NCBI GenBank assembly: GCA_050187175.1 | Contig: JBFWXS010000021.1 | Coordinates: 1-64,000, forward strand | Reading direction: 5' to 3' | Length of the DNA: 64,000 bases | Origin: Zeimonas sp050187175 | GTDB taxonomy: Bacteria > Pseudomonadota > Gammaproteobacteria > Burkholderiales > Burkholderiaceae_E | Shown: positions 25,512 to 34,427 of the stretch, in pieces | Numbering within the stretch: position 1 is the first letter of the stretch | Layout: the number at the start of each line of letters is the position of its first letter | Program-made: the position numbers and the translations under genes | Notes under the pieces: model-generated | Databases searched by the model: none | What the model saw: the letters and a program-made list of their open reading frames with translations, nothing else | What the model was told of the DNA's origin: nothing

Positions 25512-27044
25512 TCACCGAAACAGCAACGTAGCAAGCCCGAGAAAAATCAGAAACCCCATGCTATCGGTACTAAAAGTCAGCAACACCGACGAGCCGATCG
25601 CAGGATCCCGACCGAAGCGTTCAAGCGTCAGCGGCACGGCCAGCGCGATCAGCGCACCCACCGCCAGGTTGAGCACGATCGCCAGCATCATCGTGAAGCC
25701 GAGCAGCGGCCCCTGCGGCGAGTCCTGATACAGCAGGTACGCAATGATGCCGGCCACGCCCCCCCAGACCAGGCCGTTCAGTCCGGCGATGGCCAGTTCC
25801 TTGATCAGCAGCCGCCGCGCATTCGACGCATTGATCTGGCCCAGCGCCAGCGAGCGGATGATCAGCGTCATCGTCTGATTGCCCGAATTGCCGGCGATGC
25901 CGGCGACGATGGGCATCAGCGCCGCCAGCGCGACGACGCGCTCGATCGTGCCCTCGAAGGCGCCGATCACGCGCGAGGCGAAGAACGCGGTGCACAGATT
26001 CACCGCCAGCCACAGCCAGCGGTTGCGCGCCGAGGCCCAGACGCTGGAGAACAGATCCTCTTCCTCGCGCAGACCAGCCTTGGCGAGCATCTCCGATTCG
26101 CCTTCCTCGCGGATCACGTCGATCACCTCGGCCACCGTGAGCCGGCCGATGACGCGCTTGCGCGGATCGACGACGGGCGCCGACATCAAGTCGTAACGTT
26201 CGAAGGCCTGCGCCGCTTCGCCGGCGTCATCGAGCACTTGCAGCGTCAGCAGATCGCGGCGCATGACGTCGGAGACCAGGACCTCGGGCTGGTTGATCAG
26301 CAGCCGGTCCAGCGGCAGCCCGCCGATCAGCTCGCCGTGCGAATCCACCACGAAGACCTGGTCGGTGTGGTCGGGCAGCTCCTGCAGCGTGCGCAGCTCG
26401 CGCAGCACCATGTCGAGCGTGTAGTCGTGACGCACGGTGATCGCGTCGAAATCCATCAGGCCGCCGACCGAGTCCTCCGGGTAGGACAGCGACGCGCGCA
26501 GCTGCTCGCGCTCTTCCTGCGTCAGCCCCTGGCGCACCTCCTCGACCACGTCGGTCGGCAGGTCCGGCGCTAGCTCGGCAATCTCGTCGGCGTCGAGGGT
26601 CTCGACCGCCTCGACCAGCTCCTCGCGATCCATCGAACGGATCAGCGATTCGCGCACCGACTCGGAGACCTCCAGCAGGATCTCGCCGTCGCGCTCCGAC
26701 TTGACCAGATCCCAGACCACCAGCCGGTCGTCGACCGGCAGCGCTTCGAGGATGTAGGCGACGTCGGCCGAGTGCAGCCGGTCGAGCCGGTCGCGCAGCT
26801 CGTTCAGATGCTGGCGCTCGACCAGGCTCTCGACCAGCTCGTGCCGTTCGTCGCTTTCGCCGTGCCGCTGGCGCTGAGCCAGGTCGAGCACGAGATTGTG
26901 CCGGCGCAGCAGCTCCTGGACCTCGCTGAGCGCGCGCGACGCGTCGTCGGGATCGCGCGAGCCCTCGTGCGACGACGGCAGAGGCTCGGGACGCGCCTGC
27001 ATGGGGCTGTCCGTATGTTCGTCGCGGAGTTCGTGCTCGGCCAT
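25512..27044 (-). CDS. mgtE: MgtE-family magnesium channel/transporter
   Basis: A 510-residue Mg2+ channel of the inner membrane. Domain order is canonical: N-domain (about 40-165), two CBS domains (about 165-290), a connecting helix and five C-terminal membrane helices. The pore signature IVAGIAGNSGNQTMTLIIRSLALG is split here only by my quotation limits: positions about 378-401 include the GNSGNQ core. Acidic patches in the N and CBS domains are the expected Mg2+ sensors that close the channel. It starts 81 bases after mtgA on the same strand and may share its transcript. Confidence 0.95.
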   Translation of the reverse strand: MAEHELRDEHTDSPMQARPEPLPSSHEGSRDPDDASRALSEVQELLRRHNLVLDLAQRQRHGESDERHELVESLVERQHLNELRDRLDRLHSADVAYILEALPVDDRLVVWDLVKSERDGEILLEVSESVRESLIRSMDREELVEAVETLDADEIAELAPDLPTDVVEEVRQGLTQEEREQLRASLSYPEDSVGGLMDFDAITVRHDYTLDMVLRELRTLQELPDHTDQVFVVDSHGELIGGLPLDRLLINQPEVLVSDVMRRDLLTLQVLDDAGEAAQAFERYDLMSAPVVDPRKRVIGRLTVAEVIDVIREEGESEMLAKAGLREEEDLFSSVWASARNRWLWLAVNLCTAFFASRVIGAFEGTIERVVALAALMPIVAGIAGNSGNQTMTLIIRSLALGQINASNARRLLIKELAIAGLNGLVWGGVAGIIAYLLYQDSPQGPLLGFTMMLAIVLNLAVGALIALAVPLTLERFGRDPAIGSSVLLTFSTDSMGFLIFLGLATLLFR

Positions 27045-27125
27045 GATCGCCGTCTTGGGAAATCGGAACGCGGGAAGCGGGGATGGAAAACGGAGGGCAA
27101 CCGGCGTCGTCGCGCCGCCGGCCGC

Positions 27126-27902
27126 TCAGGGCGGCACCACCGACCCCATCCATCGGCCGACGATCGCGGCACGACGCGCCAGGGCCGGCGAACCGCGGTT
27201 CGCGTCATAGTAACGCGGCCGCGGCAACATGGCCGCCATCCGGGCCGCCTGCTCGGGTCCCAGTTGCGCGGCCGACACGCGGAAGTGATGCCGCGCCCCC
27301 GCTTCGGCGCCGAATACGCCGACGCCCCATTCGGCCACGTTCAGGTAGAGCTCCAGAATCCGCTGCTTGCTCATCACCGTCTCGATCATGTAGGTGATGA
27401 CGAGCTCCTGACCTTTGCGCAGGTAGCTGCGCTCGCCGGACAGGAACAGGTTCTTGGCCAGCTGCATGGTGATCGTCGAGCCGCCGCGAACTACCTTGCC
27501 GCGCTTGCGGTTCTGCTCGTAGGCGCGCTCGATCGCGTCCCAGTCGACGCCGTCGTGCGCCGTGAAGTTGGCGTCCTCGGCGGCGATCACCGCGCGCTTC
27601 AGATGAATCGAGATGCGCTCGTACGGCACCCAGCGATGGTTCAGCTCGGCGCTGCGGCCGGCCGCGGCCAGCCGGGCGCGCTCGGCCTGCATGAAACGCG
27701 TCGAGCCGGGGTCGACGTAGTTCCACCACAGAACGTGCCCGAAGTACCACAGCTGCAGAGCCAGGACCGCCGTGACGGCCAGTACCAGCCCCCAGGCGAT
27801 CAGCCGCAGCAGCCGCAGGCTGCCGAAGCCGCGCGCACGCGACAGCAGCCCGATGCGGCGCGAAGCGCGCGCGCCCTGCGAGCGGGGACGCCGGCGTGCC
27901 AT
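27126..27902 (-). CDS. mtgA: Monofunctional biosynthetic peptidoglycan transglycosylase
   Basis: A 258-residue GT51 enzyme that polymerises lipid II into glycan strands. It has one membrane anchor (about 31-55) after a basic cytoplasmic tail. The catalytic glutamate is E109 in AAEDANFTAHDGVDW, followed by GGSTITMQLAKNLFLSGER and RKGQELVITYMIE, the other conserved GT51 blocks. No penicillin-binding domain is attached. It lies 8 bases downstream of aroE in the rnb-tonB-aroE-mtgA series. Confidence 0.95.
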   Translation of the reverse strand: MARRRPRSQGARASRRIGLLSRARGFGSLRLLRLIAWGLVLAVTAVLALQLWYFGHVLWWNYVDPGSTRFMQAERARLAAAGRSAELNHRWVPYERISIHLKRAVIAAEDANFTAHDGVDWDAIERAYEQNRKRGKVVRGGSTITMQLAKNLFLSGERSYLRKGQELVITYMIETVMSKQRILELYLNVAEWGVGVFGAEAGARHHFRVSAAQLGPEQAARMAAMLPRPRYYDANRGSPALARRAAIVGRWMGSVVPP

Positions 27903-27910
27903 GGAACGGA

Positions 27911-28843
27911 TCAGTGCTCGACGGCGTCGAGTTCGGCGCGCAGCGCGGCGTACACGTCGACGGTCTGCGGCCGCACGCCGCGCCAGACCTCGAACGATTC
28001 CGCCGCCTGCTCGACCAGCATGCCCAGCCCGTCGGAGCTGCGGACGCCGCCGGCCCGCTGCGCCTGCCGCATGAACGCGGTCGGTACGGCGGCGTAGACC
28101 ATGTCATAGGCGAGCCGCGCACGCGCCAGCACGGCCGCGGGCACCGGCAGCTCGGCCTGGTCCAGGCCGGCCGAGGTCGCGTTGATGATCAGGTCGTAGT
28201 CGGGCGTCAGCGCGTCGAAGCCGGTCGCCGCCAGGCGTCCGGTGCCGGTCGCCGTGGAGTCGGTCGCCGTGGAGTCGGTCGCCGCGGAGCCGGTCACCGT
28301 GGAGCCGGTCACCGTGGAGCCGGCCGCCGCGGAGCGGGTCACCGCGACGCCCAGGTCGGCCACCAGCATCCTGGCCTTGTCCACGCTGCGATTGGCGACG
28401 ACCAGCCGCGCGACCCCGGCCTGCAGCAGCGGCAGCAGCACGCCGCGCGCCGCGCCGCCCGCGCCCAGCATCAGCAGCGAGCAACCGGCCAGCGGCAGGC
28501 CCAGCCGGCCTTCGATGTCGCGGACCAGCCCGGCGCCGTCGGTATTGTCGCCGAGCACCTGTCCGTCGTCGAAGCGCAAGGTGTTCACCGCGCCCGCCGC
28601 CGCCGCGCGCGGCGTGCGGGTCGTCGCCAGCGCCCACGCCTCCAGCTTGAACGGCAGCGTCACGTTGAGCCCGCGGCCTCCTTCGCTGCGGAAACGCTCG
28701 ACCGTCTCGCGAAACCCGTCCAGCGGCGCCAGCAGCCGGCCGTACTCGATGTCCTGGCCGGTCTGCCGCGCGAAGCGCGCATGGATCGCCGGCGAACGGC
28801 TGTGGGCGACCGGATTGCCGACGACGGCGTAGCGATCGGTCAT
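27911..28843 (-). CDS. aroE: Shikimate dehydrogenase with a repeat-encoded insertion
   Basis: Reduces 3-dehydroshikimate to shikimate with NADPH. The 310 residues exceed the usual 270-280. Catalytic residues are K66 (NVTLPFK) and D102 (GDNTDGAGL); the NADP loop is GAGGAARG (128-135) with ANRS at 150-153. The extra length is an insertion at about residues 165-200, rich in Ser/Thr/Ala/Gly, encoded by seven 15-bp repeats. It falls in a surface stretch after the cofactor-specificity strand and before YDLIINATSAG, so activity is probably kept. Its start overlaps the stop of the tonB-like gene by 4 bases. Confidence 0.93.
   Translation of the reverse strand: MTDRYAVVGNPVAHSRSPAIHARFARQTGQDIEYGRLLAPLDGFRETVERFRSEGGRGLNVTLPFKLEAWALATTRTPRAAAAGAVNTLRFDDGQVLGDNTDGAGLVRDIEGRLGLPLAGCSLLMLGAGGAARGVLLPLLQAGVARLVVANRSVDKARMLVADLGVAVTRSAAAGSTVTGSTVTGSAATDSTATDSTATGTGRLAATGFDALTPDYDLIINATSAGLDQAELPVPAAVLARARLAYDMVYAAVPTAFMRQAQRAGGVRSSDGLGMLVEQAAESFEVWRGVRPQTVDVYAALRAELDAVEH
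28246..28350. repeat. Seven-unit 15-bp tandem repeat inside aroE
   Basis: Units of type cggtcgccgtggagt, from identical copies (28246-28275) to diverged copies at the 28350 end. Read on the gene strand they give pentapeptides such as TATDS and TVTGS. Confidence 0.88.
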
Positions 28844-29772
28844 TTGCGCGCGGCTCCATCGCTGCTCACCGCGGCGGTTTCGAGCGAATCATTGGTGAAG
28901 GTCCACGTACGCACGATCTGCAGGATGTCGCCCTCACGGGCCATCTCCGGCGTGAAGCGATCGTACGGCGCGCCGGCGTAGACGATCTGCCGCACGGCGC
29001 GATTGAGCACTTCGTGCTTGGACTTGCGATTGATCACCACGTCGACGACGTTGCCGTGCGCATCGATTTCGACGGTGATGATCAGCGAATCGTAGTAGCG
29101 GCCGCGCGCCTCGCGCGGATAGCGCTCGGTGCCGATGCGTTCGATGCGCGCCGCCCAGTCCTCGACGTAGCGCGCATAGCTGACACCGATCGCGTTGATG
29201 CCGTAGGTCAGCCGCTTGGGACGCTTGTTGTAGTCGGACAATTGCCGGTCGATCTGCGCCTGCAGCCGCGCGACCACCGCATCGATGTCCTGCCGGTCGT
29301 TGCCGTCGGCGGCGCGCGTCGGGTCGGGCACCCGCTCGTTGCGCGAGGGCAGCGTCTGCGCGCTCTGCGCCAGCGTCAGCAGCCGGCGCTGCTGCTCCTC
29401 GAGCTCGGCCAGCCGCTGCCGGCGCCGCACCAGATCGTCGCCGTCCTCGGCGCGCAGCTCGGCCGGCAGCGGCGAGCGCGCCCGGCCCTGATCCCGGTCG
29501 CCGCCGCCCTCCATGCTGACCTGCGCCGCCACTTCCGGCTTCAGCGGCTTGATGTCGGTGCGCGCGTTCAGCAGCACCACCTCGATCTGCGGATCGATGG
29601 GCTTGAACTTCAGCGGCTCGGGCGGCGCGAAGCGCAGCATCAGGATGGCGCCGTGCAGCAGCACCGACAGCCCCACCGCGCAGGCCAGCGGATCGCGGCG
29701 CCAGGCGCTGCCGGCAGCGCCGCGCAGCCTGCGCACCGCCTGCATTGCCGTCTCGCCCGCGCCGGCCCTCAT
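28840..29772 (-). CDS. TonB-family energy transducer
   Basis: A 310-residue protein with one N-terminal membrane anchor (about 28-47), a charged periplasmic region with a coiled-coil-like stretch (LVRRRQRLAELEEQQRRLL) and a C-terminal TonB-like domain with YPREARGRYYDSLIITVEID and a VVDVVINRKSKHEVLNRAV segment. TonB proteins pass proton-motive energy from ExbBD to outer-membrane receptors; no exbB or exbD is nearby. The proline-rich spacer of classical TonB is weak, so it is best called TonB-like. Met10 is an alternative start. It sits 20 bases after the RNase gene and overlaps aroE. Confidence 0.85.
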   Translation of the reverse strand: MRAGAGETAMQAVRRLRGAAGSAWRRDPLACAVGLSVLLHGAILMLRFAPPEPLKFKPIDPQIEVVLLNARTDIKPLKPEVAAQVSMEGGGDRDQGRARSPLPAELRAEDGDDLVRRRQRLAELEEQQRRLLTLAQSAQTLPSRNERVPDPTRAADGNDRQDIDAVVARLQAQIDRQLSDYNKRPKRLTYGINAIGVSYARYVEDWAARIERIGTERYPREARGRYYDSLIITVEIDAHGNVVDVVINRKSKHEVLNRAVRQIVYAGAPYDRFTPEMAREGDILQIVRTWTFTNDSLETAAVSSDGAARK

Positions 29773-29792
29773 TCGCTGCCCCCCGCGCGCCG

Positions 29793-31748
29793 CTATGCGG
29801 CCTGCTCGGCGAGGGCATCGTCGCCCTCTTCCAGGTCATCCGCGGCCAGCGCCGTCGACCCGACCTCGACGAAGCGCGCCTCGATGCTCAGGTCGACCTC
29901 GTCGGTGCCGAGCACGTCGACGACGATCTGCCGCCCCGGCGCGAGCATCGGCAGGCCGGCCAGACGGAAGTACAGCGGCACCTCGACCAGCCGCACCAGA
30001 TCCTCGCGCACGATCACCGCGTCTATCCTGCGGCGGCCCTCCTGACGCAGCCAGCGCAGGCACCAGTAGCGCTCCATCCGGTGCTGGAAATCGAGATAGG
30101 CCGAGTACTTGGCCTCGAAGGCCGACATGATGGAGAACAGCTCTGCGTCGTTGTGGCCGAACGGCGGCTTGCTGCCCGCGAGTACGGCGAGCAGCTGCCG
30201 CTGATTGACCAGATCCAGGTAGCGGCGCAGCGGCGACGTGGTCCACATGTACTGCGGCACGCCCAGCCCCTGATGCGGCAGCGGATGCGTCGTCATCCGC
30301 ACGCGCGCGGCCTGCTGCGAACGGTAGATGCCCGGCGCCTCATGGTCGGCGAGCATGCGGCCCCATTCGCTATTGGCCAGGATCATCATCTCGGCGACGA
30401 TGCGGTCCAGCGGCGCGTCGCGGCGGCGGTTGACGATGCGGACGCGCTCCTCATCACCGTCGCGATCGATGTAGAAGTTGAAATCCGACTTGAAGCGCGG
30501 CTCCGGCTTGCCGCGCACGCGCTCGCGCTCCGCGCACAGCGCCAGCGTCAGCCGCCACAGAACCTGCAGTTCCGCGCCATGCGCGAACGACGGCGCCTCG
30601 GCGGCCGACAGCGCCGCCTCGTCTACCGCCACGTCGAGCAGATCGTGGCGCAGGTTGGACGCGACGCGGATCCGCTCGGCGCGCGAGAAGCGCGCCGCGA
30701 TGCGGCTGCCGTCGGCGTCCAGATCGACGTACAGCGACAGCGCCGGCACGACGCGGCCTTCGTCCAGCGAGAACGCCGCGATCAAGGCCTCCGGCAGCAT
30801 GGTGATCTTGTCGCCGGGCATGTAGATCGTCGACATCCGGTCGCGGGCCAGCGCGTCGAGCGCGTCGCCGCTGCGTATCGCCAGCCCAGGCGCGGCGATA
30901 TGGATGCCGATCCGATGCCGTCCGTCGGGCAGCGTCTGCACCGACAGGCAGTCGTCGATCTCGGTGGTGGTCGAATCGTCGACGGAGAACGGCTGCGCGT
31001 CGGACAGCGGCAAGGCCTGCAGTTCGGCCTCGGTTTCGGCGTCGAACGATGCCGCAGCCTCCCCCGGCCCGGCCCAGCCGAAGCCATGCGGGAAGAACTC
31101 GGCGGCAAAGCGAGCCATGTGCAGCTCGCGCGGCGACGCGAACGCGCCCAGCGCCAGCAGCAGCCGCTCCGGGCTTTGCTGGGCCAGCGCGAGCGCGCGC
31201 TCGAACGCCTTCCAGGCGACGCCGTTCTTGTCCGGACGCACCAGCAGCTGCGCCGCCTGCTGGCGGATCTCGTCGGGCAGGCGGCCTTCGGCCATTTCGG
31301 CCGCCATCTGCTCGATCTGCTGCTCCTGCTGACGCCGCCGCTCGACGGCGGCCAGCGCCAGCCGCAGCGTCTCCGCGGGTGCCGGCCGGAAGCGGCCGCG
31401 GCCCTTGCGGTGGAAATAGACCGGCGCGCCATGCAGCCGCAGCAGCAGGCCGGCGGCCTCCACCGGACTCGAGCGGTGGCCGTAGTACTCGTCGGCCAGC
31501 TCCGCGAACCCGAACTCGTCCTGCGGCGCGCATTCCCACAGGAAGTCGAGGTCGATCGATTCGGCCAGCTGCCGTGCCGCCGGCAGCAGCTCGTCGGGAG
31601 CGGGGCTGTCGAAGCGCAGCACGACGTGCGCACCCTTGACCTTGGCGCGCTTGCCGCTGGCCAGCTCCACCTGCATGCTGCCGCCGGTCTCGGCCAGCAC
31701 GGTGCCGGCGCGGAAATCGCCGTTGTCCTCGAAAAGAAGGTGCTTCAT
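29793..31748 (-). CDS. RNase II/RNase R-family (RNB domain) exoribonuclease
   Basis: A 651-residue 3'-5' exoribonuclease-like protein. The RNB active-site block is VDDSTTTEIDDCLSV (residues about 255-270), where the family usually has four aspartates; here one is glutamate (E in TTTEIDD). Other conserved blocks are FSLDEGRVVPALSL and the C-terminal RNB motif TTSPLRRYLDLVNQRQL, followed by an S1-like domain. Cold-shock domains at the N-terminus are weak, as in the betaproteobacterial VacB-like branch. A perfect TATAAT (31759-31764) lies about 10 bases before the start, so the message may have almost no leader. It heads the rnb-tonB-aroE-mtgA series. Confidence 0.87.
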   Translation of the reverse strand: MKHLLFEDNGDFRAGTVLAETGGSMQVELASGKRAKVKGAHVVLRFDSPAPDELLPAARQLAESIDLDFLWECAPQDEFGFAELADEYYGHRSSPVEAAGLLLRLHGAPVYFHRKGRGRFRPAPAETLRLALAAVERRRQQEQQIEQMAAEMAEGRLPDEIRQQAAQLLVRPDKNGVAWKAFERALALAQQSPERLLLALGAFASPRELHMARFAAEFFPHGFGWAGPGEAAASFDAETEAELQALPLSDAQPFSVDDSTTTEIDDCLSVQTLPDGRHRIGIHIAAPGLAIRSGDALDALARDRMSTIYMPGDKITMLPEALIAAFSLDEGRVVPALSLYVDLDADGSRIAARFSRAERIRVASNLRHDLLDVAVDEAALSAAEAPSFAHGAELQVLWRLTLALCAERERVRGKPEPRFKSDFNFYIDRDGDEERVRIVNRRRDAPLDRIVAEMMILANSEWGRMLADHEAPGIYRSQQAARVRMTTHPLPHQGLGVPQYMWTTSPLRRYLDLVNQRQLLAVLAGSKPPFGHNDAELFSIMSAFEAKYSAYLDFQHRMERYWCLRWLRQEGRRRIDAVIVREDLVRLVEVPLYFRLAGLPMLAPGRQIVVDVLGTDEVDLSIEARFVEVGSTALAADDLEEGDDALAEQAA

Positions 31749-31789
31749 CGTGGGCCCGATTATAGAGGCGCCGCCCCCGGATAGGCCGG

Positions 31790-31895
31790 GCGGCGGGTGC
31801 GCGGCCGGACGGGCGGCCGGATGGGCGGGCGGCGGCGGGACGGGCAGCGGAGGGGGCTGGCCGCGAAGGGATGGGCAGCGAAGGGATGGGCGCCG
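31790..31895. repeat. GC-rich short tandem repeats upstream of the acyl-CoA dehydrogenase operon
   Basis: Two 15-bp units aagggatgggca/ggcg (31866-31880, 31881-31895) follow a region of related gggcgg/ggacggg units. They lie between the divergent RNase gene and the catabolic operon. Confidence 0.6.
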
Positions 31896-31910
31896 GCCGC
31901 CGGCGGGCGT

Positions 31911-31931
31911 TCAGCCAAAACGCGCAAGACC
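31911..31931. promoter_or_regulatory. Degenerate copy of the putative AraC-type operator before the acyl-CoA dehydrogenase operon
   Basis: Read on the minus strand, GGTCTTGCGCGTTTTGGC matches GGTCTTGCGCGAATTGGT, found before the biotin carboxylase gene, except for two central A-to-T changes and the last base. The centre lies about 87 bases upstream of the ATG at 32008, a usual activator distance. Confidence 0.5.
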
Positions 31932-32007
31932 GTCGCTGTCCGGATGGCGAATATCCGAGCTGTGTCGTGCGCATCGGCGCACCGCCCCTGCCCACGGAGG
32001 AACGGAG

Positions 32008-33240
32008 ATGGACAGAACGTCGGCCAGCAACGTCTTTGGAGAGTCCTACCAGGCGATGCTGGCGGAGATCGCAAGAAAAGCGCAGTACTACGACGCCGAG
32101 GGACGCTTCCCGAGCGAGAACATGCAGCTGCTGCATCGTCACGGCATCCTCGGCTACTGCGTTCCGAAGGAGTTCGGCGGCCTCGGCGGCGGGCCGGGCG
32201 GAGACCTGCATCTGTATGCCCGCATCATCGAGGACGTATCCGCCGCCTGCAGCTCGACCGGCCAGGCACTGGCCGTGCATGGCACCGCCTGCGCCACCAT
32301 CCGTCTGCTCGGCAGCCCGGAGCAGGTGCGCCGATTCGGCCAGGAGGTGGTCTCGGACGGTGCGGTCTACGGTTTCTTCGGCAGCGAGCCGACGCAGCGC
32401 TTCACCAAGGACGGCGGCCGTCCCGGCTACGACGCCGAGGTGCAGCGCGCGCCGGGCGGCTGGCTGGCCAATGGGCAGAAGTTCTTCTCGACCAACTCGA
32501 TGGGCGCGACGCGCTTCCTGTTCTTCGCCATGTCGCAGGCGCCCGACGAGGAAGGCCTGGCGGTACCTGTCATCGGCACCCGCGATCCAGGCGTCCAGGT
32601 GCACGATACCTGGGACAACATGGGACAGCGCGCCACCGCCAGCGGCGCGGTGGAGGTCAAGGACGTGTTCGTCCCCGACGACTGCATGCTCGGCAAGCCG
32701 GGCGCCTTCGCCAAGGCCAGCCCGGTGCTGCTGTCGAGCTTCCAGCTCACCTTCGCGCTGGAGCTTTGCGGCATCGCCCGCGGCGCCCTCGACTTCACGA
32801 TCGACTATCTGCAGAAGCATGCCAAGGCGCCCGCCGGACTGCCCAGTCTGGGGCACGACCCGCACGTTCAGTGCCGTCTCGGCGAGATGGCGGTACTGGT
32901 GGAAGCGACGCGTGCGCTGGTCAGGCGCGCCGTCGATTCGGTCGCGGCAGCCGACCGCGACCCCACGCTGGCGCGCGCCGCGCATCGCGACGTACTGCAG
33001 GCCAAGATCCAGGCATCCGAAGCCGCGGTCGAGATGGGCACGCGACTGTTCCAGATCTGCGGCGCGCGAGCGACCAGCCGGCGCGTCGGCGCCGATCGCT
33101 TCTGGCGCAATGCGCGCACGCTGGCGCTGCACGACGTGATCGACAAGCAGCGGGCCGCTGTCGGCCGCGAGCTGCTCGGTTTGGAAGGCGACATGGGCTA
33201 CGTGCTCGCATCCGAGGCTCAACTGAAGAAAGTGGCGTGA
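32008..33240 (+). CDS. Acyl-CoA-dehydrogenase-fold flavoprotein, DszC/SfnC-like
   Basis: A 410-residue protein with the three domains of the acyl-CoA dehydrogenase superfamily. The C-terminal block RFWRNARTLALHDVIDKQRA resembles the R-x-W-R-N-A-R-T-x-H-D motif of DszC/SfnC-type (group D) flavin monooxygenases rather than true dehydrogenases, and the usual catalytic glutamate of the latter is not obvious. It may therefore be an FMNH2- or FAD-dependent oxygenase, though a dehydrogenase remains possible. GGAGG lies 8 bases before the ATG at 32008. It is the first gene of a four-gene plus-strand operon; the next gene's ATG overlaps its stop (TGATG). Confidence 0.8.
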   Translation: MDRTSASNVFGESYQAMLAEIARKAQYYDAEGRFPSENMQLLHRHGILGYCVPKEFGGLGGGPGGDLHLYARIIEDVSAACSSTGQALAVHGTACATIRLLGSPEQVRRFGQEVVSDGAVYGFFGSEPTQRFTKDGGRPGYDAEVQRAPGGWLANGQKFFSTNSMGATRFLFFAMSQAPDEEGLAVPVIGTRDPGVQVHDTWDNMGQRATASGAVEVKDVFVPDDCMLGKPGAFAKASPVLLSSFQLTFALELCGIARGALDFTIDYLQKHAKAPAGLPSLGHDPHVQCRLGEMAVLVEATRALVRRAVDSVAAADRDPTLARAAHRDVLQAKIQASEAAVEMGTRLFQICGARATSRRVGADRFWRNARTLALHDVIDKQRAAVGRELLGLEGDMGYVLASEAQLKKVA

Positions 33241-34427
33241 TGAAGAACCAGAACACGATGAACGCCCTGCCTCCCGAAGCCGTGGCGCGCACTCTTGCCG
33301 ATCGCTTCTGGGAACGTGCCGCCGAGCACGACGCGGCCGGCGCCTTTCCGCGGCGCAACTTCGATGATCTGCGCGCCGCCGGACTGCTGGCGCTGAACGT
33401 TCCCGCCGAGCTCGGCGGCGGCGGCCTGGGCCCTGAAGCAGGCAAGCCGCTCGAGCTGTGGCGCGTCACGCGCGCGCTGGGCGCGGGCGACCCCGCGACG
33501 ACGCAGTGCTTCCACGTCCACGCCAACGAGATCGACATCCTGCTCGGCCTGGCCACGCGAGAACAAGCGGCCCGATTCCTCAAACCGGTCGCCGAGCGCG
33601 GCATCATCCTGGGCGGCTACGGCTCGCAACTCAGCGACAGCACGCCGACCGTAGCGCGCCGCACGCCTCGCGGCTGGGTGCTGGACGGCAAGAAGTTCTT
33701 CTGCACCAACTGCGAAGCGGCCGGCGCGGCCCTCGTCTGGGCGCTGGTCGAGGGCGAGCAGGATCCCTCCGATCGCATCCAGGTCTTCTTCGTCTCGCAC
33801 GGCACACCCGGCATGACGATACAGCGCGGCTGGTGGGAACAGTTCCAGGGCATGCGCTCGACCGGCAGCCACATCGTCGCCTTCGACCACGTCGAGCTCG
33901 ACGAGTCGTCGGCCCTCGGCGGGCCGGGCGACTACCTGCGGCTCGGCCTGCAATCGCGTGCCTATTGCCAGTTCGCCGCCAGCTTCATCGGCATCGCGGA
34001 CCGGCTGCTGACCGAGTCCTGCAAGTCGGTCGAGTTCCGCCGCCTCGCCGGCGATTCATCGGCGCTCGCCCGCGTCGGCGCATCGCGCGTGCTGATCGAC
34101 GCCGCCTGGGGGCTGGTGGAGCGCGCCGCCGAGGCCTACAAGAGCGGCGACCCGGAAGCCCGCGTGCGAGCGAACATGGCGCGCTACTTCGCCGAACAGG
34201 CCGTGCGCACCGGCCTGGAGAACGCGCTGGACAACGTCGGCACCTACGCCGGCAGCGCCGCCTCCGGACTGACCAAGCTGGCGCGCGACATCAACCTGTA
34301 CATCCGCCACGAGAGCGGCGACCGCATCGTCCGCACCATCGGACTGGCGCAGCTGAACCGCGCCGCCGACACCAGCTTCAGCGGCGACAATCCGATCCTG
34401 AAGGGCCTGGGCCATGAGCACCACTAA
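33240..34427 (+). CDS. Second acyl-CoA-dehydrogenase-fold flavoprotein
   Basis: A 395-residue paralogue-level relative of the preceding gene product, with LNVPAELGGGGLGPE, GGYGSQLSD and GWVLDGKKFFCTNCEAAG in the N-terminal and central domains, and RDINLYIRHESGDRIVRTIG near the C-terminus. The INLYIRHESGDRIV stretch parallels the WRNART-x-HD region of DszC-like enzymes but is altered. The pair may be a two-subunit or two-step oxidation of the same acyl-CoA. Its start overlaps the previous stop by one base, implying coupled translation; Met7 is an alternative start. Confidence 0.78.
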   Translation: MKNQNTMNALPPEAVARTLADRFWERAAEHDAAGAFPRRNFDDLRAAGLLALNVPAELGGGGLGPEAGKPLELWRVTRALGAGDPATTQCFHVHANEIDILLGLATREQAARFLKPVAERGIILGGYGSQLSDSTPTVARRTPRGWVLDGKKFFCTNCEAAGAALVWALVEGEQDPSDRIQVFFVSHGTPGMTIQRGWWEQFQGMRSTGSHIVAFDHVELDESSALGGPGDYLRLGLQSRAYCQFAASFIGIADRLLTESCKSVEFRRLAGDSSALARVGASRVLIDAAWGLVERAAEAYKSGDPEARVRANMARYFAEQAVRTGLENALDNVGTYAGSAASGLTKLARDINLYIRHESGDRIVRTIGLAQLNRAADTSFSGDNPILKGLGHEHH

